64,000 nt of DNA. It comes from a virus. Below the pieces are notes generated by a model, which saw nothing but the letters and a program-made list of their open reading frames with translations, had not been told where the DNA came from and did not search any database. Shown here in pieces: positions 46,601-56,319 of this stretch. Each line of letters opens with the position of its first letter. Position 1 is the first letter of the stretch. The position numbers and the translations under genes were made by a program. The stretch spans positions 248,001 to 312,000 of IMG/VR virus record IMGVR_UViG_3300037054_000148. The stretch is one strand, 5' to 3'.

Positions 46601-47480
46601 GGGACGGATTCCTGATAAATCCTCTGTGCTGGTGTCCTACTTCTACAACGAAATGTTCTCGGTGACGACTGGCTACCCAGGCTATATTGAGCAAGTGGCA
46701 AATGCTATCGCCCAGACCAAGAATGCCGGGGGAGATGTGTTGATTAAACAAATGATGGCCAATGCGGTGGACATCATCCTATCGGTAGAACTCAACCCAA
46801 ACGTAACTCCGGTGGCCATGGATGGCCAAATTCGAACTGTGCTAGGAGTGGTGTTAAGTAACGCCAGTTCAACTGTCACCCAGTCCGAAGTGATCCGACA
46901 GGTGAAGTCCATTCCTGGAATTGCAAATGTCATTGTTCCACTGACAAAGTTAGCCAAATCCGATGGATCTTATGACGTTGGGGTTATTATCCCATCTGGC
47001 ACCACTTGGATTCCCATCACGCAGGACACCACTTTAGGCAGCCTTCCCTTCGCCGCTAACACATGGATCACTTCGACTGCGACCAAAGTCCTTCCCGACC
47101 AGACCATCCCATCTGGGGGTCTACCAGACGCCTACGTTGGAATGCTGTATGAGGGGGATCAGTTCAGACGGGCAAGTAGCATTATGGATTTGGTGACTAA
47201 CCCTCCGACTAGCACCACCGATTTGGACGGAGCTTTTTATATCATCGGTGTGGGGGATCAGATCAACTCTATCACCCCTATTCCCTCAGTCTATGAGGGT
47301 TGTATCATCGCCACCTTCCCCTCCTACCTCTCGAACATCACTAAGAGTATTACTCCAAGCGGGTTCAGCTACAAAGTAACCTATCAGGCTTGGCGTGAGG
47401 GTGGGTATCGAGACATCACTCTTAGCTCAACAGAGTATCTTACCCTAGGCAGTGTCACCATTGATTATATAACGTCATGA
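43614..47480 (+). CDS. Baseplate J/gp6-like protein (1288 aa)
   Basis: The middle has ISLELSQQSVREWFGRCSQS and LLIDKQFDILGERAGITRG, typical of baseplate J-type wedge proteins. Near the C-terminus is VANAIAQTKNAGGDVLIKQM followed by VDIILSVELNPNVT, the conserved J/gp6 core. The N-terminal 280 residues are two fibronectin-like beta domains. It would form the baseplate wedge. It is much longer than T4 gp6 or P2 gpJ, with extra beta domains inserted near 1050-1200 nt into the C half. Confidence 0.75.
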   Translation: MTVIPQITLSPLILISPTMEGQELGIDTNGIDMVYQASTTVQAVTVSIEGGNFTSLTPTLMAGYNNFTVSITGITPSSSVIQVLAVGTSYNPAEPPMTGPYYATPTSSFGLVYTGLSGSLPVLNPPSGVSTYNGLNQAQLEWVLPTTPGLLGVRVQYSTDSTGVNVPYQQYGPLVTQITRAANNVTNSETSTAVIGDQTTITTVDTTIPVSYSSVIFPQSIAGGANFFYAVLSTVVQDPITNTVYESNFNGPFQLGFVDLRQVNPYDYQYLQQKEDIASRLISSAMANYPQLDLTPRSELRDLHIDPISLELSQQSVREWFGRCSQSISAVATIDDYDGDGVSDPFNTSPFKSQIATAWNLSASNTQLLIDKQFDILGERAGITRGGATRSVAMMTLYTYSKPTTQVTFTQSAMTFSAAGNSQSPAVNFAAVGSAVVTLQSINAIYSSANNWWSVDVPAECTVTGSIGNVGAGAISQASGLPSGWLCINQGPATYGTDQQSNSSYAVMIKNRLVVGVDSGSRLGYLNTTLATPGVIGANVVAAGDVEMERDWLTQPTLAGGGKHIFGCVDIYVRGITDSQQADGQVFSWGSSSSTYRSFTSYTPLQISNKSLLAIKPASTLSGLIYTPIEIVATQGTNQIFFGVQTCKVDPTTNTMYLNPTELCYQLTNVGGANEQYQIFQLNGVNATNQMVINYLNPQAPNVSVVGWLRMQTPLQCYPTAQPVSTVYSVVGNGDSGTLSPLGVRLIHSQDPLLNGFSNKANDIVQIDTTANATYPNITPTVLSTMPGLAPGSRVPFAFVTNGPTIEPIDTDMQVSLDNQGRVYGINSVRSADLSTVYKINVDYAIIPTGIPSYSGNPSISSPQIAPTCNYNAYSIQWLPSGSIPLGQELLIGYNKYTLHEYCTLVTGESQTLTGSTPAPLANPGFIKNVWTPESYGYTVISMDSALASAFIPKQNRYIKVTYDNGSGPTVMVEGQDYTLTIDQNTYQAYVARILTGRIPDKSSVLVSYFYNEMFSVTTGYPGYIEQVANAIAQTKNAGGDVLIKQMMANAVDIILSVELNPNVTPVAMDGQIRTVLGVVLSNASSTVTQSEVIRQVKSIPGIANVIVPLTKLAKSDGSYDVGVIIPSGTTWIPITQDTTLGSLPFAANTWITSTATKVLPDQTIPSGGLPDAYVGMLYEGDQFRRASSIMDLVTNPPTSTTDLDGAFYIIGVGDQINSITPIPSVYEGCIIATFPSYLSNITKSITPSGFSYKVTYQAWREGGYRDITLSSTEYLTLGSVTIDYITS

Positions 47481-47905
47481 AGCGTGGAAATAGCCTAAGA
47501 GTTCTTATGGAAAAGGGCCTTCTGAGTGAGAGGCTAAAGGCCATTTTAGACTCTTATTTCACGTATGAGTGGGGGTGGATGAGCACCTTTCCAGACACTG
47601 CTAAAGTGAATCATATTTTCAGTGGGCACGTAACCATAGCCAGTAAATTCATACAAGGCAAAGGAATGGAGACGGTCAAGAAAATTCAAATACCTTCAAA
47701 AAACGGGAAGGTATTTCTAATAGAAGCCCTAAAACAAGCCTACATGCAGCCGTATCTAGTGGTGGCGTTGTATAGTATGACAGACATGCTGAAAAATGGA
47801 AGTTCTACAATGACTGGACTTAGGTGGGAAAAGAGCGTTCCTTCAGAAGTTTTTGTGTTTCATCTGGATGAATCAAAAAACGTAGAAGGTGAACAGATCC
47901 TATAG
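47477..47905 (+). CDS. Hypothetical protein between baseplate genes (142 aa)
   Basis: Overlaps the J-like gene by 4 nt. AT-richer and Lys-rich (KFIQGKGMETVKKIQIPSKN), unlike the surrounding beta-rich structural genes. No family is recognised. It could be a moron or a small assembly factor. Confidence 0.65.
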   Translation: MKRGNSLRVLMEKGLLSERLKAILDSYFTYEWGWMSTFPDTAKVNHIFSGHVTIASKFIQGKGMETVKKIQIPSKNGKVFLIEALKQAYMQPYLVVALYSMTDMLKNGSSTMTGLRWEKSVPSEVFVFHLDESKNVEGEQIL

Positions 47906-47937
47906 TAGGACTTTTCGATACTTCTCTGAAGGTAACG

Positions 47938-48963
47938 ATGGCAAATCCTGACCAACTCTACAACCAAACCCGAGATGCCCTGATCCAATATGAGGATTCA
48001 GAGTTCACCTACCTGCTAGGCAATGTCCCTAATTTTTACATCAGCCAGACCGATCAGACCATTTGGGGCTCTCTGCTCCGTAATGTAGCTACCGAACTGG
48101 CCCGTCTTGAATACGCGCACACCTATGATATCATTGGGAAAAATCCGGCTAACCTGACACCCCCAGATGCAAAAAGACAATGGGGGGACGTTCTTTTTAT
48201 TAATCGCAACTCCCCTTATCCTGGGCAGTACGACCTAGACTACTCAAATCTTGTAGTGAACCTGATCAAAGCATTCCAAACTGGGTGTCGGGTAGTCACA
48301 CTAGAAAATATCATACAAGCCTATACGGGACAGAGCATTGTCGTCCAGGAACTCTACCAATTAATTGGTAATGGGGTCTATGACGCAACAGATCGTAATA
48401 CCTTGCAAATTTCCGTTCAAGTGGCCGGAACGGCTCCAGGCTCTATTATCAACGTAGCTTCTGAGACTGCCACCATTTCCGGAACCATCAGCACTTTACA
48501 AACCATCACAAACGACCTTTACACCGCAATAGATTTAGCAAAGCCTGCACACGTGGGCCTTAACTTGTCAGCTATTTTTGGGCAAGATGAACACATTGGA
48601 GACTATGTATATGGCCGCTATGGTATTGATGACTCTTTGACAATTATCGCATCTATGGTAGAAGACCTCCCATTCCCACTCCCTCTCTATCAGGCCCCCT
48701 CTTTCGACTCCGATTCCCCGGATACCGGTTTGGCTAGCACTGACACGGATAGCAACGAGTACAACTCCTTCGTACAGGCATCCTCTGGGGCTCCTCCGCT
48801 CCAGGAAACATACACGCTTGCTGAGTTCAATACCTATAGCACTTATGCTAAGGGAAACATTGTTCCAGTTGGTAACCAGCCTCCATTCCCAGGTGAGATC
48901 GGACCTACTTTGGTCGTTTGGGAAGTCTCAGATGACAATCTTGACATCATGGATATGGACTAA
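47938..48963 (+). CDS. Tail protein I-like baseplate protein (341 aa)
   Basis: Early text IWGSLLRNVATELARLEYAH, then KRQWGDVLFINRNSPYPGQY and NLIKAFQTGCRVVTLENII. Position after a J-like gene and this pattern match P2 gpI or equivalent baseplate proteins, which join the wedge to the fibres. The C-terminal third is acidic and flexible (DSDSPDTGLASTDTDSNEY). GAAGG with a short hairpin precedes the ATG. Confidence 0.65.
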   Translation: MANPDQLYNQTRDALIQYEDSEFTYLLGNVPNFYISQTDQTIWGSLLRNVATELARLEYAHTYDIIGKNPANLTPPDAKRQWGDVLFINRNSPYPGQYDLDYSNLVVNLIKAFQTGCRVVTLENIIQAYTGQSIVVQELYQLIGNGVYDATDRNTLQISVQVAGTAPGSIINVASETATISGTISTLQTITNDLYTAIDLAKPAHVGLNLSAIFGQDEHIGDYVYGRYGIDDSLTIIASMVEDLPFPLPLYQAPSFDSDSPDTGLASTDTDSNEYNSFVQASSGAPPLQETYTLAEFNTYSTYAKGNIVPVGNQPPFPGEIGPTLVVWEVSDDNLDIMDMD

Positions 48964-49685
48964 TGGATGCCGACCACTTTTATCGAATTTTATATAAGCT
49001 GCATATAAATGGGTTAAGCAAGAAATTTACGGATTCGCTGCTTAAGAATTACTCTCACATCCCTAAAGCTGCCTTCAGTTATGCGATTACGAATGAAATT
49101 CCTTTTCCAGAAGGGGAAGCTGCAATTGCGACTAATGGAAGATACAGCTATGAGTATGCTGCTTTTTGTTTAAACAATCAGCGGTTCCCAGCCGGTGAAG
49201 ATGCGATCATTGACGGAGTGTCTCATATTTACGATTATGCTCGTGATGTCCTAGGACATAGCTGGCCCGAAGCTGAGAAGATGCTGTTTTCTGGAAAAAA
49301 TGATGAAGTTGCAGCAGAATACTTTGAAGAGTATATAGGTAAAGAGGGCTGGGAAAACCCAACCAATGAACTAAGAGACTGGATGATTCGACAGTTTGGA
49401 GAGTGTGCGGAATGTGGAGGACCCCTCCCAACCAGCCGGAGAGATTGTTATTCGGATAGTGAGGGGTTTGATACCTACTGTTCAGAGGACTGTGCCATTA
49501 GGGCAAGTGAGCGTTTAGAATGGGATCAGGTGGATTTAGAGGTAGAAGATGCTATGACCTCTGCCAAACCAGATATAACTACGGAAGAAATAGAGAAGGC
49601 TCAGCAGTATATTCGAAGACATGGCTACTCCGGAGACCTCACTGAATATCTGATTGAAGAGGGCTTTCTGCCAGAGGGAGAGTAG
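48963..49685 (+). CDS. PEGEAAI-repeat protein with zinc-ribbon (240 aa)
   Basis: Residues 40-110 carry the YA..(F/W)P.GE.AI-type repeats (FPEGEAAIATNGRYSYEYA, FPAGEDAI, WPEAEKML), as in the minus-strand gene at 5462. Residues 145-180 hold CAECGGPLP and CSEDCA, a zinc ribbon. The role is unknown. The ATG overlaps the previous stop (TAATG). Confidence 0.75.
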   Translation: MDADHFYRILYKLHINGLSKKFTDSLLKNYSHIPKAAFSYAITNEIPFPEGEAAIATNGRYSYEYAAFCLNNQRFPAGEDAIIDGVSHIYDYARDVLGHSWPEAEKMLFSGKNDEVAAEYFEEYIGKEGWENPTNELRDWMIRQFGECAECGGPLPTSRRDCYSDSEGFDTYCSEDCAIRASERLEWDQVDLEVEDAMTSAKPDITTEEIEKAQQYIRRHGYSGDLTEYLIEEGFLPEGE

Positions 49686-49690
49686 GCTCA

Positions 49691-49719
49691 GGCTCAAACT
49701 CCCCGACTATGGGTATCAA
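49691..49719 (+). promoter_or_regulatory. Putative promoter for the polyvalent gene
   Basis: GGCTCAA at 49691-49697, a 16-nt spacer ending in GGG, and TATCAA at 49714-49719. Transcription from here would start after the first possible ATG (49709) and so favours ATG 49736. Confidence 0.4.
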
Positions 49720-49735
49720 TATTGAGAGTGTGAGC

Positions 49736-52700
49736 ATGAAGAGAGCATTTGTCCTACCTGAGCAGGGTGTCATTAATATCTATTTCATCCGAGATGAGCG
49801 GCCCCGAATCCAGTGGCTGATTGACTTGGGTATTCCTCGATTTTCAGTATTCATGCTAGAACTCCCTATCCCTTTGGACAACCCAGGACACACCCAGATT
49901 GTATTTCATGAAGGGACTGCACTTATCCTAGAACAAATCAAGGCTTTCTTATCCGAGACTGAGTTCGGAGAGGATGCGGGGGTCATCAAGGCGATGATGC
50001 AGGCTATCAAGCAGACCGAGATCGACTTCTACGGAACTGAATTGATGTACGGTTATGAAATCCTGTTCCCTTTGAGCCAGCAATTCTACGATCTAGTTCA
50101 TGAGCGAATTGTCAATCAGAAGACGGCCAGTGAAGACTCTGGTGCATGGAGCAGGCTTTATGATGATAACGTCAGTGATGAAGAGTTCTTAGAACGTCAT
50201 GCAGGACGGGAAGAGGGCATCTCCAAATCTGTTTGGAGAGCACCGGACACAAATAAGCGTATGATGGTGGACCTGGGCAAACCAGTGCAGAAACGAGATA
50301 AACAGGAATTAAATGACGCTCGTAAGATAATCGACCGCTACAAGCAGACCATCTACAAGAGCACCCCAGGCCCTTTGTTCGTCATCCTATACGACCGCAA
50401 TGGGCTTCCACGAGGCGTTAGTCGTGTAACCAATAAGGGACTGACCAAATGGGCCGATGGCTCTGAAGTACCTAGGGAACTTTTAACTGCATTGATTGAC
50501 ATCTTTGGGGAACAGGACGCCGATCAAGTCAAAGTGGCTGAAGAGAAGCCTAAAAATATCCCAAAGGATCTGCTCAAAAAACTTCCCGGCATTCACGAAA
50601 TATCACCAGAAGGTCAGGATGAAGGGGAGGGGGATAACAATTGGGAGGAGCCTAATGGCTACTCTCAGACCGTCAGGGATCGCTTAAAGCTCCTGAGAGA
50701 GCGAACCGGAATGGAGCTTCCAGTTTTAGGGGAAGGGTCTTCCCGTATGGTCGTCGGGGTAAATGAACATGTTGCAATCAAGCTAGCGATCAATCAGCCC
50801 GGTGTGGCTCAGAACAAAGCCGAACTCAGAATGTATGAGAAGGTTGAGGATTGCACTATTATCACTCGCATTTTTTACTATGATACTGAGTTTCACTGGC
50901 TCGTAGTTGAGCGAGTCCTAAGAGGGGCCACCTATTCAGATTTCGAACGATATGGAGCAACCGACGCCTACAACTTTTGTAAAAAAGTAGAGCGTGGGGG
51001 AACAGAATTTCTTACAGATAGGCAGGCAGTGAAATCTCTTCAGTTCTTATGCCAGACACTTGGTGTTAAATGGTGGGACATTGATCGAGAGAGCCAGTGG
51101 GGGCTGGTCGAACGTAGGGGTGAGCGGTATCCGGTCTTGGTAGACTACGGACTTGATGAAGAGGTGGCCCGACAACACTACAGCAGCAAACTTGCCGCAG
51201 GGTGGGGTAGTTTCATCAATGGTGAATACTGGGTAGATGGCGACTCAGCGAACAACTATGCAGAATGCAGTGGAGACGGGGACTATACCCACGAAACCTA
51301 TGCCAGAGAACAGATTCTCAATGACAAGTGGGACCAAATTCTTAGTGCTTGTCAGCGTCATCTTCAGGAGGCCCACGAAGAAGAAGATGACAACAACCCA
51401 GGAGAGGTGGAGGAAGAGTGGCGAAAGCTCCATGCGATGAAGTATGGGGAGCCTGACTTTCCAATGGAAGATGTGTTCTTTACCCTCATCTGGGGCTATG
51501 TTTCGTTAGAAGAGTGCGATGCCATCTTCAATGGTGAATACGACATGTTCAAGAATGAGGTTCGGGAATTCTTCATGCGATTCTACAACCAGATCCGGGT
51601 CGTGGACAAAAATTTCGAAGTGTGGAAACTCACCCCTCGAAACCTTGACACCATCATCGATTGGGTATTTAATGAGAGTGGGCTGGATGAATCCGACTTA
51701 GCTCAGATGAAGGATGAGGTTTATATTGAGCAATACGAAGGTGGCAGAAAATACGCAGGGATTCCAATTGGGGAGCTTCTAAACATGAAGAACCCAGGCG
51801 AAGTTTGGCGTTATCAAGGAATGACCGTGGCCTCGAAGCAGGCTGCGATGGTTGAACTTCCACACGATAAGGAAGTCAAGCTCCCCCTCTACATGCTGAA
51901 GAAACTCAAACAAATGGCCCAAAAGTTTGATCCCCAGGCTGACTTCCGCTTTGTCGGGGGCTGCGTACGTGATATGCTCCTGGACCGCAAACCAAAGGAT
52001 TTCGATGTCGTCACCAACACCACGGCTGACACTTTACAGAAGATGGGTTTGGAGAACGTGGGAAAGGCTTTTCCTGTCTACCTCTACCATGACCCCACGT
52101 ATGGCCAGATTGAAATCGCTGTGGCTCGTTCGGAAGAAAAGACTGGGGTGGGGCATAAGGACTTTGATATCGTTCCAACCGGCAATTTCGAAGGAGATAT
52201 GGTTCGCAGAGACCTGAATGTGAACGCCATGATGGTGGATGCGGATGGAAAACTCTTCGGCCCCACTGAAGCCCTACAGAACATCAAGGACAAGACCCTC
52301 CAGAATGTCAGTGAGAAGTTCGCTGAGGATGCGTTGCGCGTTTTCCGAGCCGCACGATTCAGTGCTCAGTTTGGGTCAGAGTGGAGGGTCAGTCCCCAAC
52401 TGGTGGACATGATGCACCGGATGCAACCTGAACTTCAATATCTTCCGGCTGATCGTATCAGGGAAGAAACTAAACGTGCGCTGGTCGGTAAAGTTCCCAT
52501 GCGCTTCTTTGAAGTGCTGCGTGAGGGGGGTTGCCTGGAACCCTGGTTCAGCGAGTTCGATCAAAACTGGAGTCAAATAGCTGAATCGGTCAACTACGGT
52601 CATCAGAATGGCTGGGATTTTGACTTGCAGATCGTTGGGATTGAATCACAGCTTCCCATTCCGGATAGCCTGAATAACCGGCTTGGTCTGTCGAATCAGA

Positions 52701-55700
52701 TCAAGCAGGCGGCTCAGTTTGTTAAAAAAAATAGGGGGAATATTAAACAAGCCAGGGCTCTTCCTAAAGAAACAGTAGTTGGGATCGTTCAAAGCGGGGT
52801 TAGAGGTGCGTTTGAGTTCGTGCAGCTACTGGACTGTGCGTTGCTCGGGACTAACCCAGACTCCAAGGACTTCTTACTCAAATGTGCGGAAGCCATCAAG
52901 GGCACCGATATGACAGGAGTGACAAGCCGCAATGAGGCTACAGAACGTTTGGTAGGGGCCATTTCAAAGGTCGGACACTCTAAGAGAGCTATGTCAGCAC
53001 AGCAGGCAGTAAATGAGGCTGTAAAATTGATCACTCAAGAAGAGATCAAGCAGCCCAAACCGTGGCAAACTCCGCAATTTAGAGCGTGGTTTGGAGACTC
53101 CAAAGTCGTAAATAAGGATGGAACCCCCAAGCGCGTCATGCATGGAACCACTCATGAATTCGATCAATTTTCCTTGCACAATGCATTTGAGGAAGGCTGG
53201 TATGGCAAGGGGTTTTATTTTACAGATTGTGAAAAGGATGTGGAGAACTACGCTTCCTTAGAGGGGCCAGATCTCACGGCCAGGATAGAGTTGGTCGCTG
53301 AGCGTCTAATGGATGACGGGGGCGACTGGGAAGAGAGCATGGGAGAGGAGCATGAGGACAACTCAAAGAGTATCCGTGAGTTAGCTCATCAAAAAGCTCA
53401 AGAAATGATTGCTGGGAAGCATCACGGGACAGTTTACCTCACCTATTTGAAGATGGAGAACCCTGTTATTGTTACCCCCAACGGAGGAACCTATCTTGGG
53501 GGGGACAGTGGATCTGACCCAGAGAACGAGGATGAATGGCTAGATGGCCCCGAAACCACCAAGCTATACGAGGCGATTCAGGCTGCTTGCTCACAGTTTG
53601 GCCTAAATGAGAAACGTATCTGGGATAGCCAACTATCTGATAGGCTGTTGGAAGGCTGCACAGCTTACGAGTTTGAAAAAGACTTACGGGAGAATGATGA
53701 AACTTTAGATGCAGAGGGGGGAGCGGGTCCAGTGATATCCGCCATCTATGAGGCTATGGGGTTTGATGGGATCATTATGGATGCTAAGGCTCAATTCGGA
53801 AATGGGAATACGGGGATGAAGATGTCTCCTAAGACCCGCCATTACATCGTATGGAACCCCCGTCAGGTTAAGTCGGCTATAGGGAACAAAGGGACGTTTG
53901 ACCCCTCCAGTCCCCTGCTAACGGCTGCGGTAAAGCCTAGAACGCAGGGTGGAGGATTGAACGTAGATCCTGTAGAACAGATAGTTGATGAGGAAACCCC
54001 AGAGAAAGAGAAGACCACCCCTCTGACTCAGGAGGAAGAGGATATGGCTAAGTCGCTGGCGGATAAGCGAATCAGCCCTGCGGCTCCAAGCAACGTGCTT
54101 AAGCCCGGTGCGATTGATCCGCATAGTCATGCCCAGAGTCAGCCCGACTTGAAAAAAATGATGGAGAACGAAAAGTTCGAGTTCAACGTCAACCTAGCGG
54201 TAGACAACTATCCTAACTTCAAATACATGCGAGAAGGTCGCTATAAGCAATTTGATGCTCATGAGAAGGCTGAGGAAATCATCAATCACATGGCTGCAAA
54301 TTTGATTTGGCTCTATAAGACCTGGGATAAGGCCCTGTCAGATAGAGCCAAACTCTGGTATGTAGGGGGTAACCGTATAATCCATCGGTGGGCTGATAAG
54401 TTCCATCTAGACCCGCATAAAGTGGCAGCAGTGATTGCCGCTCTATCCCCACAGGCACATTGGTTCCAGAATGTTACAACCGCAGAGCGTACCATCGAAG
54501 CCTTGGTAGAACTCAAAGACTTCCGCTGGGATTGGAAGATGGACCGTGTGGCCCTGCATCGTAACTGGACCCCTGAAGACTTGGAAGATGAGATGAAGGA
54601 ATCGGTCAAAGTCGGAGAGGCTGCGGAGAAGAAGAAAAACAAAAAGGAGAGTGCCAAGAAAGAGAAAGAGCCCAAGATCAAGTGGTCCGCAGCACTGGCT
54701 ATCCCCCTGCTTCGTGGCAAGACTCTGAATGAAGTAATGACCGAAAACAGTCCCGAATCAGGCCGAGAGTACTTAGCCTCTGTGTGGATCAGGGCCTGGG
54801 CCGAAGGGCACACAGATAACAAACTCCGTGAAGTCACCCCAGAGGGGAACTTTGGGGACTGGTTTAAGACTGGAAAGGCTGACGCCAAAGTCCGTTGGAC
54901 ATCCTTCGCTGCCATTACCAAAGCTGTCCGGATTTTAGAGTCTAACTCTGTCAACGATATCTCTAAATTGGTTGGGACTAACCACAAGGTTCGCTCATTC
55001 TATAACAATCTCATCGCCCCTATGGCGGATGAAGGGGATGTAACAATTGATACCCATGCAGTTGCTGCCGCTCTTATTCGTCCGCTGAGTGGAGCTTCTG
55101 TAGAGGTGGCTCATAACTTTGGCAGTGGGTTTACCCCCAAAAAGGATAAGAACGGCAAAATTTGGGTTTGGGATGAGGATGAGGGGGAGTATGTCGAGGG
55201 GGATCCTGATGCAGAAAAGATCCCAGGACCAAGCAACAGTTCAATCACCGGCCTCAACGGACTCTATGCTCTTTACGCTGAGGCATACCGTAGGGCCGCG
55301 AAAGATCCTGCGGTGGGGGTTCTACCCCGCGAACTCCAGTCGATCACCTGGGAGGCTGTGAGAGCCCTTTTCAACCCGGCTGACAAACGGGACAAGAAGT
55401 TCATACGTATGGCAAACGAGATCTGGGCCTCGCACGATCCAGAGGATGGAGGGCTCAATGCCGAACAAGCTAGGGAAAAAATCACCGCTGTTATCAAAGA
55501 ACGAAGAGGTGGAAAAGAAGTCTTCGAAACCCCAAGTTGGATCGGATCCGATCCTGAGATTCATGGAGACGCACAAGGTTCCTCTTACAAGAGAGGCTTA
55601 TCTGGGTCTGGCATACCCGGATCACAAGCCGGGGGCATTACTCCCACCGGAATTGGAGGCGGAGCTTCCCGAAGAACTTCGAGAAAAATAAACTCCCCAC

Positions 55701-56284
55701 TGCTGATGAAGATTGGAGCCCTGACGTTCAAACATGAGCACAGAGACTACCGATATGGACAGAACTACTTCGTCTTGTTTGCTTTTAACGGCAAGTTCTG
55801 TGTGGGTGAGATTCGCTACTCAGTTTATGAGGACGGCCCCTATATTGATAACATTGATGTAGGGAACCATGTTCTAACCAATCTAGAAACAAAAAAGCTC
55901 ATGTCAGAACGGTTGCGTAAGGCAACTGATCCAACAGAGTATGTGGGCCATGAGATGCTCAAGTATTTACAAAAACTCTATCCGGATAAAGACCTTGGGG
56001 TGAGACATGCCGATGCCGCTAAGGGGCTAGATTTTGATGAAATGGAAACTGAATATGCCCCTCTGATGGATGAAAAAGAGGCGCTGACTAAAGAGCAACA
56101 AAACATTGACCAAGCTCTAGAGGAAAACTCCAAAAGGAACGTAGCTTATCAAGACTGGGAGGATCATTATAAGAAACTCATGGATCGTTGGAATTGGATT
56201 GACGACAGGCTCTACGAGATTGAGCAGGCTCTGAACGTCTACCCCACTCCGGTAAGACAGAAACGTCTTATCAGAACAACATAA
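49736..56284 (+). CDS. Polyvalent protein: kinase-like, CCA-adding enzyme, ART-like domains (2182 aa)
   Basis: Domains in order. Residues about 330-500 have VLGEGSSRMVVGVNEHVAIK, a protein-kinase-like or phosphotransferase N-lobe. About 730-1085 is a tRNA nucleotidyltransferase of the class II CCA/poly(A) type: FRFVGGCVRDMLLDRKPKDF with DFD for metals, RRDLNVNAMMVD, and DALRVFRAARFSAQFG. About 1109-1395 is an ADP-ribosyltransferase-like polyvalent module (FRAWFGDSKVV, MHGTTHEFDQFSL, KGFYFT, YIVWNPRQVKSA). About 1490-1800 has KVAAVIAALSPQAHWFQN and TIDTHAVAAALI, a DUF7178-like domain. About 1995-2090 is a GNAT-like end. Such multi-enzyme proteins are thought to be packaged and injected. GAGAG precedes ATG 49736; ATG 49709 is an alternative. 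Confidence 0.8.
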   Translation: MKRAFVLPEQGVINIYFIRDERPRIQWLIDLGIPRFSVFMLELPIPLDNPGHTQIVFHEGTALILEQIKAFLSETEFGEDAGVIKAMMQAIKQTEIDFYGTELMYGYEILFPLSQQFYDLVHERIVNQKTASEDSGAWSRLYDDNVSDEEFLERHAGREEGISKSVWRAPDTNKRMMVDLGKPVQKRDKQELNDARKIIDRYKQTIYKSTPGPLFVILYDRNGLPRGVSRVTNKGLTKWADGSEVPRELLTALIDIFGEQDADQVKVAEEKPKNIPKDLLKKLPGIHEISPEGQDEGEGDNNWEEPNGYSQTVRDRLKLLRERTGMELPVLGEGSSRMVVGVNEHVAIKLAINQPGVAQNKAELRMYEKVEDCTIITRIFYYDTEFHWLVVERVLRGATYSDFERYGATDAYNFCKKVERGGTEFLTDRQAVKSLQFLCQTLGVKWWDIDRESQWGLVERRGERYPVLVDYGLDEEVARQHYSSKLAAGWGSFINGEYWVDGDSANNYAECSGDGDYTHETYAREQILNDKWDQILSACQRHLQEAHEEEDDNNPGEVEEEWRKLHAMKYGEPDFPMEDVFFTLIWGYVSLEECDAIFNGEYDMFKNEVREFFMRFYNQIRVVDKNFEVWKLTPRNLDTIIDWVFNESGLDESDLAQMKDEVYIEQYEGGRKYAGIPIGELLNMKNPGEVWRYQGMTVASKQAAMVELPHDKEVKLPLYMLKKLKQMAQKFDPQADFRFVGGCVRDMLLDRKPKDFDVVTNTTADTLQKMGLENVGKAFPVYLYHDPTYGQIEIAVARSEEKTGVGHKDFDIVPTGNFEGDMVRRDLNVNAMMVDADGKLFGPTEALQNIKDKTLQNVSEKFAEDALRVFRAARFSAQFGSEWRVSPQLVDMMHRMQPELQYLPADRIREETKRALVGKVPMRFFEVLREGGCLEPWFSEFDQNWSQIAESVNYGHQNGWDFDLQIVGIESQLPIPDSLNNRLGLSNQIKQAAQFVKKNRGNIKQARALPKETVVGIVQSGVRGAFEFVQLLDCALLGTNPDSKDFLLKCAEAIKGTDMTGVTSRNEATERLVGAISKVGHSKRAMSAQQAVNEAVKLITQEEIKQPKPWQTPQFRAWFGDSKVVNKDGTPKRVMHGTTHEFDQFSLHNAFEEGWYGKGFYFTDCEKDVENYASLEGPDLTARIELVAERLMDDGGDWEESMGEEHEDNSKSIRELAHQKAQEMIAGKHHGTVYLTYLKMENPVIVTPNGGTYLGGDSGSDPENEDEWLDGPETTKLYEAIQAACSQFGLNEKRIWDSQLSDRLLEGCTAYEFEKDLRENDETLDAEGGAGPVISAIYEAMGFDGIIMDAKAQFGNGNTGMKMSPKTRHYIVWNPRQVKSAIGNKGTFDPSSPLLTAAVKPRTQGGGLNVDPVEQIVDEETPEKEKTTPLTQEEEDMAKSLADKRISPAAPSNVLKPGAIDPHSHAQSQPDLKKMMENEKFEFNVNLAVDNYPNFKYMREGRYKQFDAHEKAEEIINHMAANLIWLYKTWDKALSDRAKLWYVGGNRIIHRWADKFHLDPHKVAAVIAALSPQAHWFQNVTTAERTIEALVELKDFRWDWKMDRVALHRNWTPEDLEDEMKESVKVGEAAEKKKNKKESAKKEKEPKIKWSAALAIPLLRGKTLNEVMTENSPESGREYLASVWIRAWAEGHTDNKLREVTPEGNFGDWFKTGKADAKVRWTSFAAITKAVRILESNSVNDISKLVGTNHKVRSFYNNLIAPMADEGDVTIDTHAVAAALIRPLSGASVEVAHNFGSGFTPKKDKNGKIWVWDEDEGEYVEGDPDAEKIPGPSNSSITGLNGLYALYAEAYRRAAKDPAVGVLPRELQSITWEAVRALFNPADKRDKKFIRMANEIWASHDPEDGGLNAEQAREKITAVIKERRGGKEVFETPSWIGSDPEIHGDAQGSSYKRGLSGSGIPGSQAGGITPTGIGGGASRRTSRKINSPLLMKIGALTFKHEHRDYRYGQNYFVLFAFNGKFCVGEIRYSVYEDGPYIDNIDVGNHVLTNLETKKLMSERLRKATDPTEYVGHEMLKYLQKLYPDKDLGVRHADAAKGLDFDEMETEYAPLMDEKEALTKEQQNIDQALEENSKRNVAYQDWEDHYKKLMDRWNWIDDRLYEIEQALNVYPTPVRQKRLIRTT

Positions 56285-56319
56285 TTCGCAACCCTCTATT
56301 GAACTGTTTGGAGCCCCAC

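Noticed and set aside
54313-54987. 224-codon minus-strand ORF
   Set aside because: It lies opposite the polyvalent gene's conserved DUF7178-like region; the text is Ser/Leu-rich and shadow-like.
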